NCBI GenBank assembly: GCA_026985075.1 | Contig: JALSQX010000105.1 | Location: forward strand, 62,001-126,000 | DNA: 64,000 bases | Reading direction: 5' to 3' | DNA from: Blastocatellia bacterium | Lineage (GTDB): Bacteria; Acidobacteriota; Blastocatellia; HR10; J050 | Shown here: one piece after another, positions 9,138-17,031 of the stretch | How the letters are laid out: each line of letters starts with the position of its first letter | Position numbering within the stretch: the stretch's first letter is position 1 | Notes under the pieces: model-generated | Database searches by the model: none | What the model saw: only the letters and a program-made list of their open reading frames with translations | What the model was told of the DNA's origin: nothing | Translations under genes and position numbers: made by a program

Positions 9138-9206
9138 GAAAATGAACGGCGCAAGATACCATCTTGCGCAACACACATTCATTCTTGGTGAGTTCAGAAT
9201 CCATCG
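9138..9206. repeat. Dispersed palindromic repeat, copy 1
   Basis: The core GCGCAAGAT-ACC-ATCTTGCGC (9149-9169) is a 9-bp inverted repeat. A second copy with the same core occurs at 46205-46225, and weaker similarity continues outward in both copies (CGAAA on the left; ACA, CATT and TCAGAAYCCAT on the right). Both copies lie in intercistronic gaps about 25-30 bases before a start codon, so REP-like or mRNA-processing roles are possible. Confidence 0.7.
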
Positions 9207-9219
9207 GCGATCCCTCAAT

Positions 9220-10311
9220 TTACGGCAGGGTGATCAGGCGCAGGTACGCATCGGCGACGTCGCCGGGGAGGGGAATGGAAGTCAGCAACTGGAGTGATTG
9301 CGTATCGAAGACATCCACCTCCGGTCCGGCGCCCGCCACATACAGCTTTTGTCCATCGCTGCTGATGTTCAGCGTATAATGAATGCGATCGTGGGGCGTC
9401 GTCTTGATGATGCGTCGCCGCACGAGGTCCATCTTCACCACCTCATGCAACACGCCATAAGCGTATCGGCGATCGGGAGCGATCACCGTACTGAACATGA
9501 GCACGGGCTCTCCCATGTCGACGAATCGAAGACGTTTGTTCACCGTATCGAGCAGCAGAAGCCCGAACCGCGGTCGGTCGCCAGCCTGAGCATAATAGGG
9601 GACGCTATAGATGCCGCTCTGATCTTCGAATCCATAGATGTGGAAAACATCGACCAGTCTGGAGCCGTCGGGCAATCGCGTATAGAGAGGGCGGCGATCG
9701 ATGATCTTTTCGCTGGCGGTATCGATGGTGAGCACTTCTCGACCGAGCGCATAGAGCCGTTGACCATCCCGTGAGATCACCAGCCGACTGATCCCTTCGG
9801 GGACTTCGGTCACGGTGTGTCGCTTCTTGGTCGTCAGATCGAGAGCGACGAGGCGCGGCGGTTCGATGGTCAGCTCGTCGAGGAGCCGCACGGTGGTCTT
9901 CACATGGAGATAAAGCGTCCTTCCATTGGGGTGAGCGGCCAGGCCGAAAATGCGCCTCTCGCGTTGCCCTTCGGAGAGTTCGATGGAGTCGATCACTCGT
10001 CGCTCGCTGATATCGACGACTTCGAGCGATTGCTTCTGATGGGTGACGACGTAGAGGTATTTCTTGTCCGGTGAGACGATCATGTCGACGGGGATACGGT
10101 GGCGCAACCGAATCTCACCAACCACCTCATCGCGCTGGCAATCGATGACCATCACTTTGTTGAATTGAACACCGACGAAGAGCCAGTCCTTTCCTGGCGA
10201 CGATCCGGGCACGAGAAGGGGAACACAGAGCAGCGTCAAGACCAGTCCCCCAGCAATCCGCATCGAGATCAACGTCGTCACGAGCGATCGCGTGTGTTTG
10301 ACCTTCCTCAT
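9220..10311 (-). CDS. qhpB: Quinohemoprotein amine dehydrogenase beta subunit (seven-bladed propeller)
   Basis: A 363-residue protein with an N-terminal hydrophobic signal segment and repeated propeller strands: SPDKKYLYVVTHQKQSLEVVD, HPNGRTLYL, SRDGQRLYALGREVLTIDT, APDRRYAYGVLHEVVKMDL and SSDGQKLYVAGAGPEVDVFD. The order and wording of these blades resemble the beta subunit of QHNDH, a periplasmic enzyme that oxidises primary amines. The start at 10311 is preferred because GGGAGA lies seven bases upstream and the ATG overlaps the stop of the alpha gene as TGATG, implying translational coupling. A generic YVTN-type propeller is the alternative. The usual gamma subunit and QhpD genes are not next to it. 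Confidence 0.8.
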   Translation of the reverse strand: MRKVKHTRSLVTTLISMRIAGGLVLTLLCVPLLVPGSSPGKDWLFVGVQFNKVMVIDCQRDEVVGEIRLRHRIPVDMIVSPDKKYLYVVTHQKQSLEVVDISERRVIDSIELSEGQRERRIFGLAAHPNGRTLYLHVKTTVRLLDELTIEPPRLVALDLTTKKRHTVTEVPEGISRLVISRDGQRLYALGREVLTIDTASEKIIDRRPLYTRLPDGSRLVDVFHIYGFEDQSGIYSVPYYAQAGDRPRFGLLLLDTVNKRLRFVDMGEPVLMFSTVIAPDRRYAYGVLHEVVKMDLVRRRIIKTTPHDRIHYTLNISSDGQKLYVAGAGPEVDVFDTQSLQLLTSIPLPGDVADAYLRLITLP

Positions 10312-11933
10312 CAGCGTATCTCCCATTCGATGAACCGGGGCACGGTCACGATGAGCTTGGCGCGCGCCGTCAAGGGGGGCTCAGCCCCTTCGGGCGTGTA
10401 GGTGGCCACGACCCAGACCTGACCGGTGTTATTATTGCTCTTGCGGCGCGCCGGATTGGGTCCATCGGTGGCGGGAGTGAAGAGTCCCGACTGATCGATA
10501 GTGCCGACGAATTTCACATCATCATCGTTGGGATCGGTCGTATCCTCGGCCAATGACCATTTCGCGCTCACTGGACCCAGAGCGACATCATCGCTCGTCC
10601 TGGGAAGGCCATCGGGGCCGTTCGTGAAGGCGAGCGCTTCGAATTGCTGATGCTGTTTGGGCATCTTGATCCCTCCCAGCCGCGCCAGACCGAGCGATGG
10701 GACGACCGTAATATAGTCGATGCGATGATAAATGGCCAGGTGAGCATGGCTCAGGGCCTCGCCGACGCGTACTCGGCGCTGCCCGTCGGGCGCATCGGCG
10801 CGCACGTCCAGAATGATGCTGAGCTCGTCTGATTGGCGGTTCTCAATGCGATGGACGATGACGCCCGGTCCGAAATCAATCTCGTCGGATGTGAGGGTTG
10901 AGGGGAAATTGGCGCCGTAGATCGTGACGCGTTGTCGGGATGCGGGCGCGCGGAGCGATCGCACGCTGAGGCCGAGAACCAGCGGCCGACGGGTCTTTCG
11001 ATAGAGCGTCACGTCGGCTCCAATCTGATCGTGGGCCGCCTGGAACCAGCGCCCGACGAGCATCTGCCCATCTTCGGAGAGGTGCAGGACCTCTTTGATC
11101 TTCGGGCCATCGGGGGCTTGGGACGAACCTCGCCAGGCGAATCCAGCGTATACGATTGCGCGGCCCGTCCGCTCGATGCGCTGACCGTCAACGAAGACGA
11201 TCCGTTGGCGGGTCTCGAAGTGATCGTTTCCCAGAGAGCGAATATCCACATCGCCGAAGAAATCTCCTCGGCCCGGTTGATGCCCGACGATCATCCATCG
11301 ACCGGCGATCTCGGTTGTCTTCGGCCAGCGGCGCCAGGCTTCCGTATTGAATGGATAGTGTTCGGCCAAGTAGGCGATGGCGCGATCGGCCACCGTCGGC
11401 CAGTCGATTTGCCGCATTTGATAGACCAGCGTGGGGAAGAGGGCCAGATGGAACGTCTTCAGCTTCCGCCACTCCTCGGCCGTCCGCCGTTGAGCGGCGA
11501 TGCGAGCGAAGCTGTGGCAGCGAACGCACGCTGATCGCACCGCTTCGTCGGGGATGCGCTCGATGATATCTCGCCGCTCCAGATCATAGGCGATGGGGCG
11601 CACTTCGGCGGGCGCCAATCCCTGATGATCGCTCAGATACTTGACCACCGCCTTGGCTTCATCGACCGATATGGACAGACCGTGTAATCGAACCATTCGA
11701 CGCACGGTTTGTTGCCATCCTTCGGGAGTTTTTCGCTGGAAGGCGATGCGAGAGAGCCGCCCTCGCTCATCTGGACGGTGGCACACGGCGCATTTGGCGA
11801 GTATGGCAGGACCCTTCGCCTGGCCATCGCGACCATCGGTCAGGCCGAGGACTCCCGCGGAGACGAGGAGCACGATGACTAGCTTGAGGCCGCGATAAAC
11901 CATCTTCGTCATCACAGGGAGAGGCGTCATCAT
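10311..11933 (-). CDS. qhpA: Quinohemoprotein amine dehydrogenase alpha subunit (diheme)
   Basis: A 540-residue exported protein. After a signal segment (about residues 15-31) it carries two c-type heme motifs, CAVCH (near residue 48) and CVRCH (near residue 137), in the N-terminal diheme domain; beta-rich domains follow. The motif CAVCHRPDERGRLSRIAFQRKTPEGW is nearly repeated in the second alpha gene at 61242, supporting family identity. The alpha subunit of QHNDH carries electrons from the CTQ cofactor of the gamma subunit. It overlaps the beta gene by TGATG. It lies 8 bases after the LeuA-like gene, so the upstream genes are probably in the same transcript. No strong ribosome binding site was seen at ATG 11933; ATG 11912 is possible. 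Confidence 0.87.
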   Translation of the reverse strand: MMTPLPVMTKMVYRGLKLVIVLLVSAGVLGLTDGRDGQAKGPAILAKCAVCHRPDERGRLSRIAFQRKTPEGWQQTVRRMVRLHGLSISVDEAKAVVKYLSDHQGLAPAEVRPIAYDLERRDIIERIPDEAVRSACVRCHSFARIAAQRRTAEEWRKLKTFHLALFPTLVYQMRQIDWPTVADRAIAYLAEHYPFNTEAWRRWPKTTEIAGRWMIVGHQPGRGDFFGDVDIRSLGNDHFETRQRIVFVDGQRIERTGRAIVYAGFAWRGSSQAPDGPKIKEVLHLSEDGQMLVGRWFQAAHDQIGADVTLYRKTRRPLVLGLSVRSLRAPASRQRVTIYGANFPSTLTSDEIDFGPGVIVHRIENRQSDELSIILDVRADAPDGQRRVRVGEALSHAHLAIYHRIDYITVVPSLGLARLGGIKMPKQHQQFEALAFTNGPDGLPRTSDDVALGPVSAKWSLAEDTTDPNDDDVKFVGTIDQSGLFTPATDGPNPARRKSNNNTGQVWVVATYTPEGAEPPLTARAKLIVTVPRFIEWEIR

Positions 11934-11940
11934 GATCGAT

Positions 11941-13161
11941 TCATGCCGAGAGGCAGGCCATGATTTCTTCCTCGGTCAGAATCCGATCTCGCCGTTTAGC
12001 CTCGCTCAGGATTTTCTCCACGCGCTCGTCGGTCACGTCCAATCCACGTTTTTCCAGCCAATAGATGACGTTCGACTTTCCGCTGACCGGTCCGATCTCG
12101 ATCTCTTGCTCCCGACCGACGAGATCGGCAGGGACGCCCGAGTACACGGCGTTGGCCAGTCGGACGTCTCCCTTCTTGAACGCCTTAATGACGGCGGCGG
12201 CATGCACGCCGGTACCAGTGCGAAACGCATCCCGACCCATGGCCGGATAATTGAAGGGAATCGGTACGCCGCAGGCTTCGCTCACCGTCTGGCAATAGGC
12301 TCTCAACGGGCGCAGGTCGCGGTCGATGTACCCTTTCAGCTGGAGATTGATGAGCAATTGATCCATCGGCGTATTGCCCGAGCGTTCGCCGATGCCTAAC
12401 GCGCACCCGTGAAGGCGATGGGCGCCCGCCTCCAGCGCGGCTATCGTGTTGATCACGCCGAGCCCGCGATCCTGATGGCCGTGCCAATCGATTTTCACCG
12501 AGGGATCTGTCTCCCGAACGATCTGCCGCACGTAGGTGATGAGCGCGCGCACTCCTTCGGGGGTGGCGTGACCGACCGTATCGCACACGCAGATGCGGCG
12601 AGCGCCACAGCGAATGGCCGTCGTGTAGAGCTGCCGAATGGTCTCCGGATGAGCCCGGGTGGTGTCTTCGGTGACGTACATGACGGGCAACTCGTGGCGG
12701 ACGGCGAAAGTGACCGCTTCTTCGGTGGCTCGCAACATCATATCCAGCGACCAGTCTTCGGCATACTGACGAATGGGACTCGATCCGATGAACGTGGAGA
12801 CTTCGATGGGACGACCGACCTTCTGGGCAATGTCGATGATCGGCTCGATATCGGCGATCACCGTTCGGGCCGCGCAATCGGGGAGAATGCGCATGCGCTG
12901 GTCGGCGATCTCCTGAGCCAATCGGAGGACATCGGCGGCCACGTGAGGTCCCGCTCCGGGGAGACCGATGTCCGCGCAATCGATCCCCAGTTGTTCCATG
13001 AGGTGAAGGATCTCGATCTTCTTCTCTACGGGAGGATGTCGCACCGATGGCGATTGCAATCCATCGCGTAAGGTCTCATCATCGAGTTCGACCGTGAGGG
13101 GACGGGTCACTGCCGCGTCGGTTTGCCGATTCCAATCATAGATGAGATTCGCTTCGTCCAT
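11941..13161 (-). CDS. DRE-TIM acyltransferase (homocitrate/isopropylmalate synthase-like)
   Basis: A 406-residue protein with an HMGL-like TIM barrel. Its signature DDETLRDGLQSP supplies the metal/catalytic Arg region, and WHGHQDRGLGVINTIAALEAGA supplies the metal-binding HxH (HGHQD instead of the more common H-x-H-N-D). HGCALGIGERSGNTPMDQLLINL is the conserved loop of the LeuA/homocitrate synthase group. The C-terminal LeuA regulatory domain is absent, so it is not a feedback-regulated leucine enzyme. Such enzymes condense acetyl-CoA with a 2-oxo acid. Next to IorA/IorB it could act on an arylpyruvate, but that is a guess. AAAAGGAGGGAAGAGT precedes the ATG. Confidence 0.8.
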   Translation of the reverse strand: MDEANLIYDWNRQTDAAVTRPLTVELDDETLRDGLQSPSVRHPPVEKKIEILHLMEQLGIDCADIGLPGAGPHVAADVLRLAQEIADQRMRILPDCAARTVIADIEPIIDIAQKVGRPIEVSTFIGSSPIRQYAEDWSLDMMLRATEEAVTFAVRHELPVMYVTEDTTRAHPETIRQLYTTAIRCGARRICVCDTVGHATPEGVRALITYVRQIVRETDPSVKIDWHGHQDRGLGVINTIAALEAGAHRLHGCALGIGERSGNTPMDQLLINLQLKGYIDRDLRPLRAYCQTVSEACGVPIPFNYPAMGRDAFRTGTGVHAAAVIKAFKKGDVRLANAVYSGVPADLVGREQEIEIGPVSGKSNVIYWLEKRGLDVTDERVEKILSEAKRRDRILTEEEIMACLSA

Positions 13162-13202
13162 ACTCTTCCCTCCTTTTCGGGATGCGGATAGGGCATCCTC
13201 GA

Positions 13203-15125
13203 TTACGATGGGCGACCTTGGGGTTCGCCGCGCAGATCGACCACTCGTTTAGCCTTTCCCAGGCTGCGATCGATGCTCCGTGGAGCGACCACGTTCACCT
13301 GGACGGAGAGACCGATGGTGTGACGGACCTTTTCGGCGATTCGTTCGGCCAATCGGCGGCGGGTGTCCGGTCCTTGGCCGTAGAGCCGTTCTTCGATCTC
13401 GACGCGAATCTCCAACCGATCCAAGGGTCCCTCTCGTCGGAGGACGAGTTGATAGTGAGGTTCGACGCCATCCAGTCCCACGAGGACCTCTTCGATTTGA
13501 GAGGGAAAGACGTTCACCCCGCGGATGATCAACATATCGTCGGTCCGACCGGTGATGCGATCCATGCGCACCAGCGTCCGACCACATGGGCAGGGACCAT
13601 AGATGAGCCTGGTGATGTCGCGGGTGCGGTAGCGCAACAGCGGCATGGCCTCCTTACGAAGCGTGGTGAGCACGAGTTCTCCCTGCTCTCCTTCCGGGAG
13701 CGGCTCCAATGTCTCCGGATCGATGATCTCGGGCAGGAAGAGATCTTCGTTGATGTGGAGAAATCCCTGTTCACAGCACTCGAAAGCCACTCCCGGGCCG
13801 ATGATCTCGCTGAGTCCATAACAGTCGTATGCCGTGATGCCCCATCGCGACTCGATCTGCCGTCTGGTCTGTTCGCTCCAGGGTTCGGCGCCAAAGAGTC
13901 CCAGTCGAAGCTTCAGCGCCTGACGATCGATCTCGCGTCGGCTGGCTTCTTCGGCCAGATAGAGGGCGAACGAGGGCGTGCAGGCCAGGACGGTCGATCC
14001 AAAATCTTCCATGAGCATCAACTGTCGTTCGGTCACGCCGGTGGAGACGGGAACGACCATGGCACCGATGCGCTCGGCGCCCAGGTGAAATCCAAATCCA
14101 CCGGAGAACAGACCGTATCCGTAAGCATTCTGGACGACGTCGGTCCTGGTCACACCGGCGGCGGTCATGCCTCGCGCCATGGCCTCGGACCAGATGGCCA
14201 GATCCTTTTGCGTGTAACTGGAGACGGTCAACTTGCCCGTCGTTCCCGATGAGGCGTGAATGGTGATGACCTCTTCCTGGGGCACGGCCAGGAGACCGAA
14301 TGGATAATGCCGCCGCAGGTCATCTTTTTCGGTGAACGGGAGCTGGCGCAAGACGCTCAACGAGCGCACGTGAGCGGGTTTGAGGCCGCGTTCTTTGAAC
14401 GCCCGTTGATAGAACGGGACGCGCTCGTAGAGATAGGCGACGAGCCGTCGAAGACGCTCGCTCTGGAGCGCGATCATCTCTTCGCGGGATTGCGTTTCGA
14501 CCTCAGGATTCCAGATGGGAGCGACGCGCTTCTTGACCACAGGCGCGGCGCGGCGTCGCCGACCAGCTTCGAAGGCGGCGAGATTCCTCTCCAGGGTGGC
14601 CGAGGGAACGCGCGCCCTGAACGCTTCTCGCCATTCGTCGGGACGGAAATCGAGGCAGGTGGACAACGCGCCGAGCATGACGGCATTGGCGACCCGTGGA
14701 TCACCGAGCGCCTTGGCTTCATCCACGGCATCCACTGCGATGACGCGATGAGCAACCTGATGGAGCTTCCCTTCGGCGTCCGATGGATAGCGCAGGGTCT
14801 TGGATGTGAACACCACCGGAGGGGGAATGTGCTCTCGATTCACGATCACCGTTCCTCCTGGCCGCAAGTGGCCAACCCACCGGAGGGCTTCCAGCATCTC
14901 GAAGGCCACCAGGACGTCCACCTGGCCACGGGGGATGATCGGGGAGTAGACTCTCTCCCCGTAGCGGACGTGACTGAATACGGCGCCACCGCGTTGACTC
15001 ATTCCGTGAACCTCGCTCTTCTTCACGTCATAACCGCGCTTGAGCGCTGCCGTAGCGATGATGTCACTGGCCAGGACGACGCCCTGTCCGCCGACGCCGA
15101 CGATGAGAATGTTAGCCTGCGTCAT
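13203..15125 (-). CDS. IorB-PaaK fusion: indolepyruvate oxidoreductase beta subunit joined to phenylacetate-CoA ligase
   Basis: One continuous frame of about 640 residues holds two enzymes. Residues 1-about 190 are an IorB-type subunit of 2-oxoacid:ferredoxin oxidoreductase (NILIVGVGGQGVVLASDII, KSEVHGMSQRGGAVFSHVRYG). After a basic linker (GRRRRAAPVVKKR) comes a complete PaaK: it begins WNPEVETQSREEMIALQSE, has HASSGTTGKLTVSSYT, YGLSEIIGPGV and [22 protein letters not shown]. The ATG overlaps the iorA stop as ATGA, with GGAGGAGGTGAT upstream, so both are translated together. The oxidoreductase makes aryl-acetyl-CoA from arylpyruvate, while the ligase makes the same product from the free acid; the fusion would place both in one protein. 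No frameshift is needed to see it. Confidence 0.9.
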   Translation of the reverse strand: MTQANILIVGVGGQGVVLASDIIATAALKRGYDVKKSEVHGMSQRGGAVFSHVRYGERVYSPIIPRGQVDVLVAFEMLEALRWVGHLRPGGTVIVNREHIPPPVVFTSKTLRYPSDAEGKLHQVAHRVIAVDAVDEAKALGDPRVANAVMLGALSTCLDFRPDEWREAFRARVPSATLERNLAAFEAGRRRRAAPVVKKRVAPIWNPEVETQSREEMIALQSERLRRLVAYLYERVPFYQRAFKERGLKPAHVRSLSVLRQLPFTEKDDLRRHYPFGLLAVPQEEVITIHASSGTTGKLTVSSYTQKDLAIWSEAMARGMTAAGVTRTDVVQNAYGYGLFSGGFGFHLGAERIGAMVVPVSTGVTERQLMLMEDFGSTVLACTPSFALYLAEEASRREIDRQALKLRLGLFGAEPWSEQTRRQIESRWGITAYDCYGLSEIIGPGVAFECCEQGFLHINEDLFLPEIIDPETLEPLPEGEQGELVLTTLRKEAMPLLRYRTRDITRLIYGPCPCGRTLVRMDRITGRTDDMLIIRGVNVFPSQIEEVLVGLDGVEPHYQLVLRREGPLDRLEIRVEIEERLYGQGPDTRRRLAERIAEKVRHTIGLSVQVNVVAPRSIDRSLGKAKRVVDLRGEPQGRPS

Positions 15126-16927
15126 TGAATGATCACCTCCTCCGGACAAATCGCGGCGCACACGCTGCAACCGAGACAGGTGCGATCGTCGATGAGAGCC
15201 ACGCCGCGCCGGGCCTCTTCGGGTTGCACGAAGGTGATCGAGGGACAGGCCACTCTCAGACAGAGTTTACATCCGGTACAGGCATCGATGACGACGTGAT
15301 AGGACCGTCCCAAGGCCACCTTTCGCGCCGTCACGCATGGCCCACGAGCGATGACCACCGAGAGATGATCGGCAGCCAGCTCTCGTTTCAGCAGATCAAA
15401 ACAGGCATCGAAGTCGAAGGCATCGACTTCGTAGACGTGTTCGACCCCGAGAGCGCGGCACACCTCGGCGATATTGGCTCGTCGCGTCGCCGTCCCTTTG
15501 GCCGTCACGCCCGAGCCGGGCGTCTCTTGTCCGCCAGTCATCCCCACCGTTTCGTTATCCAGGATGAGCACGGTGATCGCGCTTTGATTGTACACCAGAT
15601 CGAGCAGACCGGTCATGCCCGAGTGGAAGAACGTGGAGTCACCGATCACGGCGACGATGCCTCGGCCGTCGCCGGTGACCTTCTCCATGCCGAACGCCGT
15701 CCCCAGGCTCGCGCCCATACAGATGCACGTCTCCAGCGTCTCCAGCGGCGGCAGTGCGCCCAGCGTATAACATCCGATGTCGCCAGTCACTCTCGCCCGC
15801 AGTCGTTTGAGTGCATAGAGAGGAGCGCGGTGGGGGCAACCGCTGCAAAGGATAGGTGGCCGGGGCACGACGTCTTCTACAGGGATCGCTTCATCGAGTT
15901 CGGGCATCTCGCGGAGACCCGCTCGGATCAGTCCCTCCAGCACGATGGTCGGCGTGAGTTCTCCGGTGCGGGGGAAATAAGCTTTGCCTTCGACGGAGAG
16001 CCCGGCGGCGCGCAACTGCTCTTCGATGAATGGCTCTCCTTCTTCGATCACCAGGAGGCGCTCAACGCGGGCGGCGAAGGCGCGCAGTCGGTCCAGGGGC
16101 AGGGGATAGCATAGACCGAGTTTGAAGAAACTGGCCTCGGGTATGACTTCCTTGGCGTGCAGGTATGCTGTTCCCGCCGTGACGATGCCCACCGCCGTCT
16201 CGCCCAACTCTTCCACGTTGAGATCGCTCGTTTCGGCGAAGGCGATGAGCTGTTCCAGTCTCTGGAGGACCTCCGAGTGGCGTTGTCGCGCATAGGCGGG
16301 CAACATGACGTACTTGGCCTGATTCTTTCGGTAAGGACGAGCGTCAGGAGCCGTCCGGGCGCGACAGCGCACCAGGCCCCGCGTATGCGAGACGCGCGTC
16401 GTCGAGCGCACAATGACCGGCGTATCGAATCGCTCGCTCAACTCGAAGGCCAGGTGGGTGTAATCGTGCGCTTCCTGGGCGTCTGCGGGGTCGAGCACGG
16501 GAACTTGCGCAAAACGACCATAGAAGCGCGTGTCCTGCTCGTTCTGAGAGGAGTAGAGCCCCGGATCATCGCACACCACGATGACGAGGCCCGCGTTGAC
16601 GCCCGTATACGCCGCCGTCATGAAGGGGTCCGAAGCCACATTGAGACCCACATGCTTCATGGAGCAGAGCGCGCGTCCGCCGCCAATGGCCGCACCGAGG
16701 GCGACTTCCAAGGCCACTTTCTCATTGATCGACCATTCGGCGTTCACTTCCGGATATTGAGCGATCGCTTCCAGAATTTCCGTGCTCGGAGTGCCGGGAT
16801 AGGCTGTGGCCACGACGACGCCCGCCTCATAGGCGCCTCGCGCGATGGCTTCGTTCCCTGAGAGAAACTGAACGGTTCCTGGCGCGGCGAATGACGATGC
16901 CGATTCCATGTTGTCCATTTCTTCCAT
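15122..16927 (-). CDS. iorA: Indolepyruvate:ferredoxin oxidoreductase alpha subunit
   Basis: A 601-residue protein of IorA layout: an N-terminal pyrimidine-binding domain (LSGNEAIARGAYEAGVVVATAYPGTPS), a central transketolase-like region, and a thiamine diphosphate-binding domain with GDIGCYTLGALPP and VIGDSTFFHSG. Two [4Fe-4S] motifs close the protein (CTGCKLCLRVACP and CLGCSVCAAICP). It oxidatively decarboxylates aromatic 2-oxo acids with CoA, passing electrons to ferredoxin. Its partner subunit is the fused gene just downstream, coupled by an ATGA overlap. GAGGTGACTC precedes the ATG. The ferredoxin-dependent enzyme is usually oxygen-sensitive, which contrasts with the oxygenases in the window and suggests service under both conditions or an oxygen-tolerant variant. 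Confidence 0.93.
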   Translation of the reverse strand: MEEMDNMESASSFAAPGTVQFLSGNEAIARGAYEAGVVVATAYPGTPSTEILEAIAQYPEVNAEWSINEKVALEVALGAAIGGGRALCSMKHVGLNVASDPFMTAAYTGVNAGLVIVVCDDPGLYSSQNEQDTRFYGRFAQVPVLDPADAQEAHDYTHLAFELSERFDTPVIVRSTTRVSHTRGLVRCRARTAPDARPYRKNQAKYVMLPAYARQRHSEVLQRLEQLIAFAETSDLNVEELGETAVGIVTAGTAYLHAKEVIPEASFFKLGLCYPLPLDRLRAFAARVERLLVIEEGEPFIEEQLRAAGLSVEGKAYFPRTGELTPTIVLEGLIRAGLREMPELDEAIPVEDVVPRPPILCSGCPHRAPLYALKRLRARVTGDIGCYTLGALPPLETLETCICMGASLGTAFGMEKVTGDGRGIVAVIGDSTFFHSGMTGLLDLVYNQSAITVLILDNETVGMTGGQETPGSGVTAKGTATRRANIAEVCRALGVEHVYEVDAFDFDACFDLLKRELAADHLSVVIARGPCVTARKVALGRSYHVVIDACTGCKLCLRVACPSITFVQPEEARRGVALIDDRTCLGCSVCAAICPEEVIIQ

Positions 16928-16956
16928 GAGTCACCTCGCGGAATGATTGGGTTAAT

Positions 16957-16974
16957 CTCCATCTGCGGATGGAG
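16957..16974. other. Intercistronic stem-loop
   Basis: CTCCATC-TGCG-GATGGAG is a perfect 7-bp stem with a 4-base loop in the gap between the CoA-transferase stop and the iorA start. No T-run follows on either strand, so it is not a standard terminator. Confidence 0.35.
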
Positions 16975-17031
16975 GATGTTCATTGTGGCGGGGGAGAAGT
17001 GCTCGCGTTACCTCCTCGTGATCCGGTGAGC

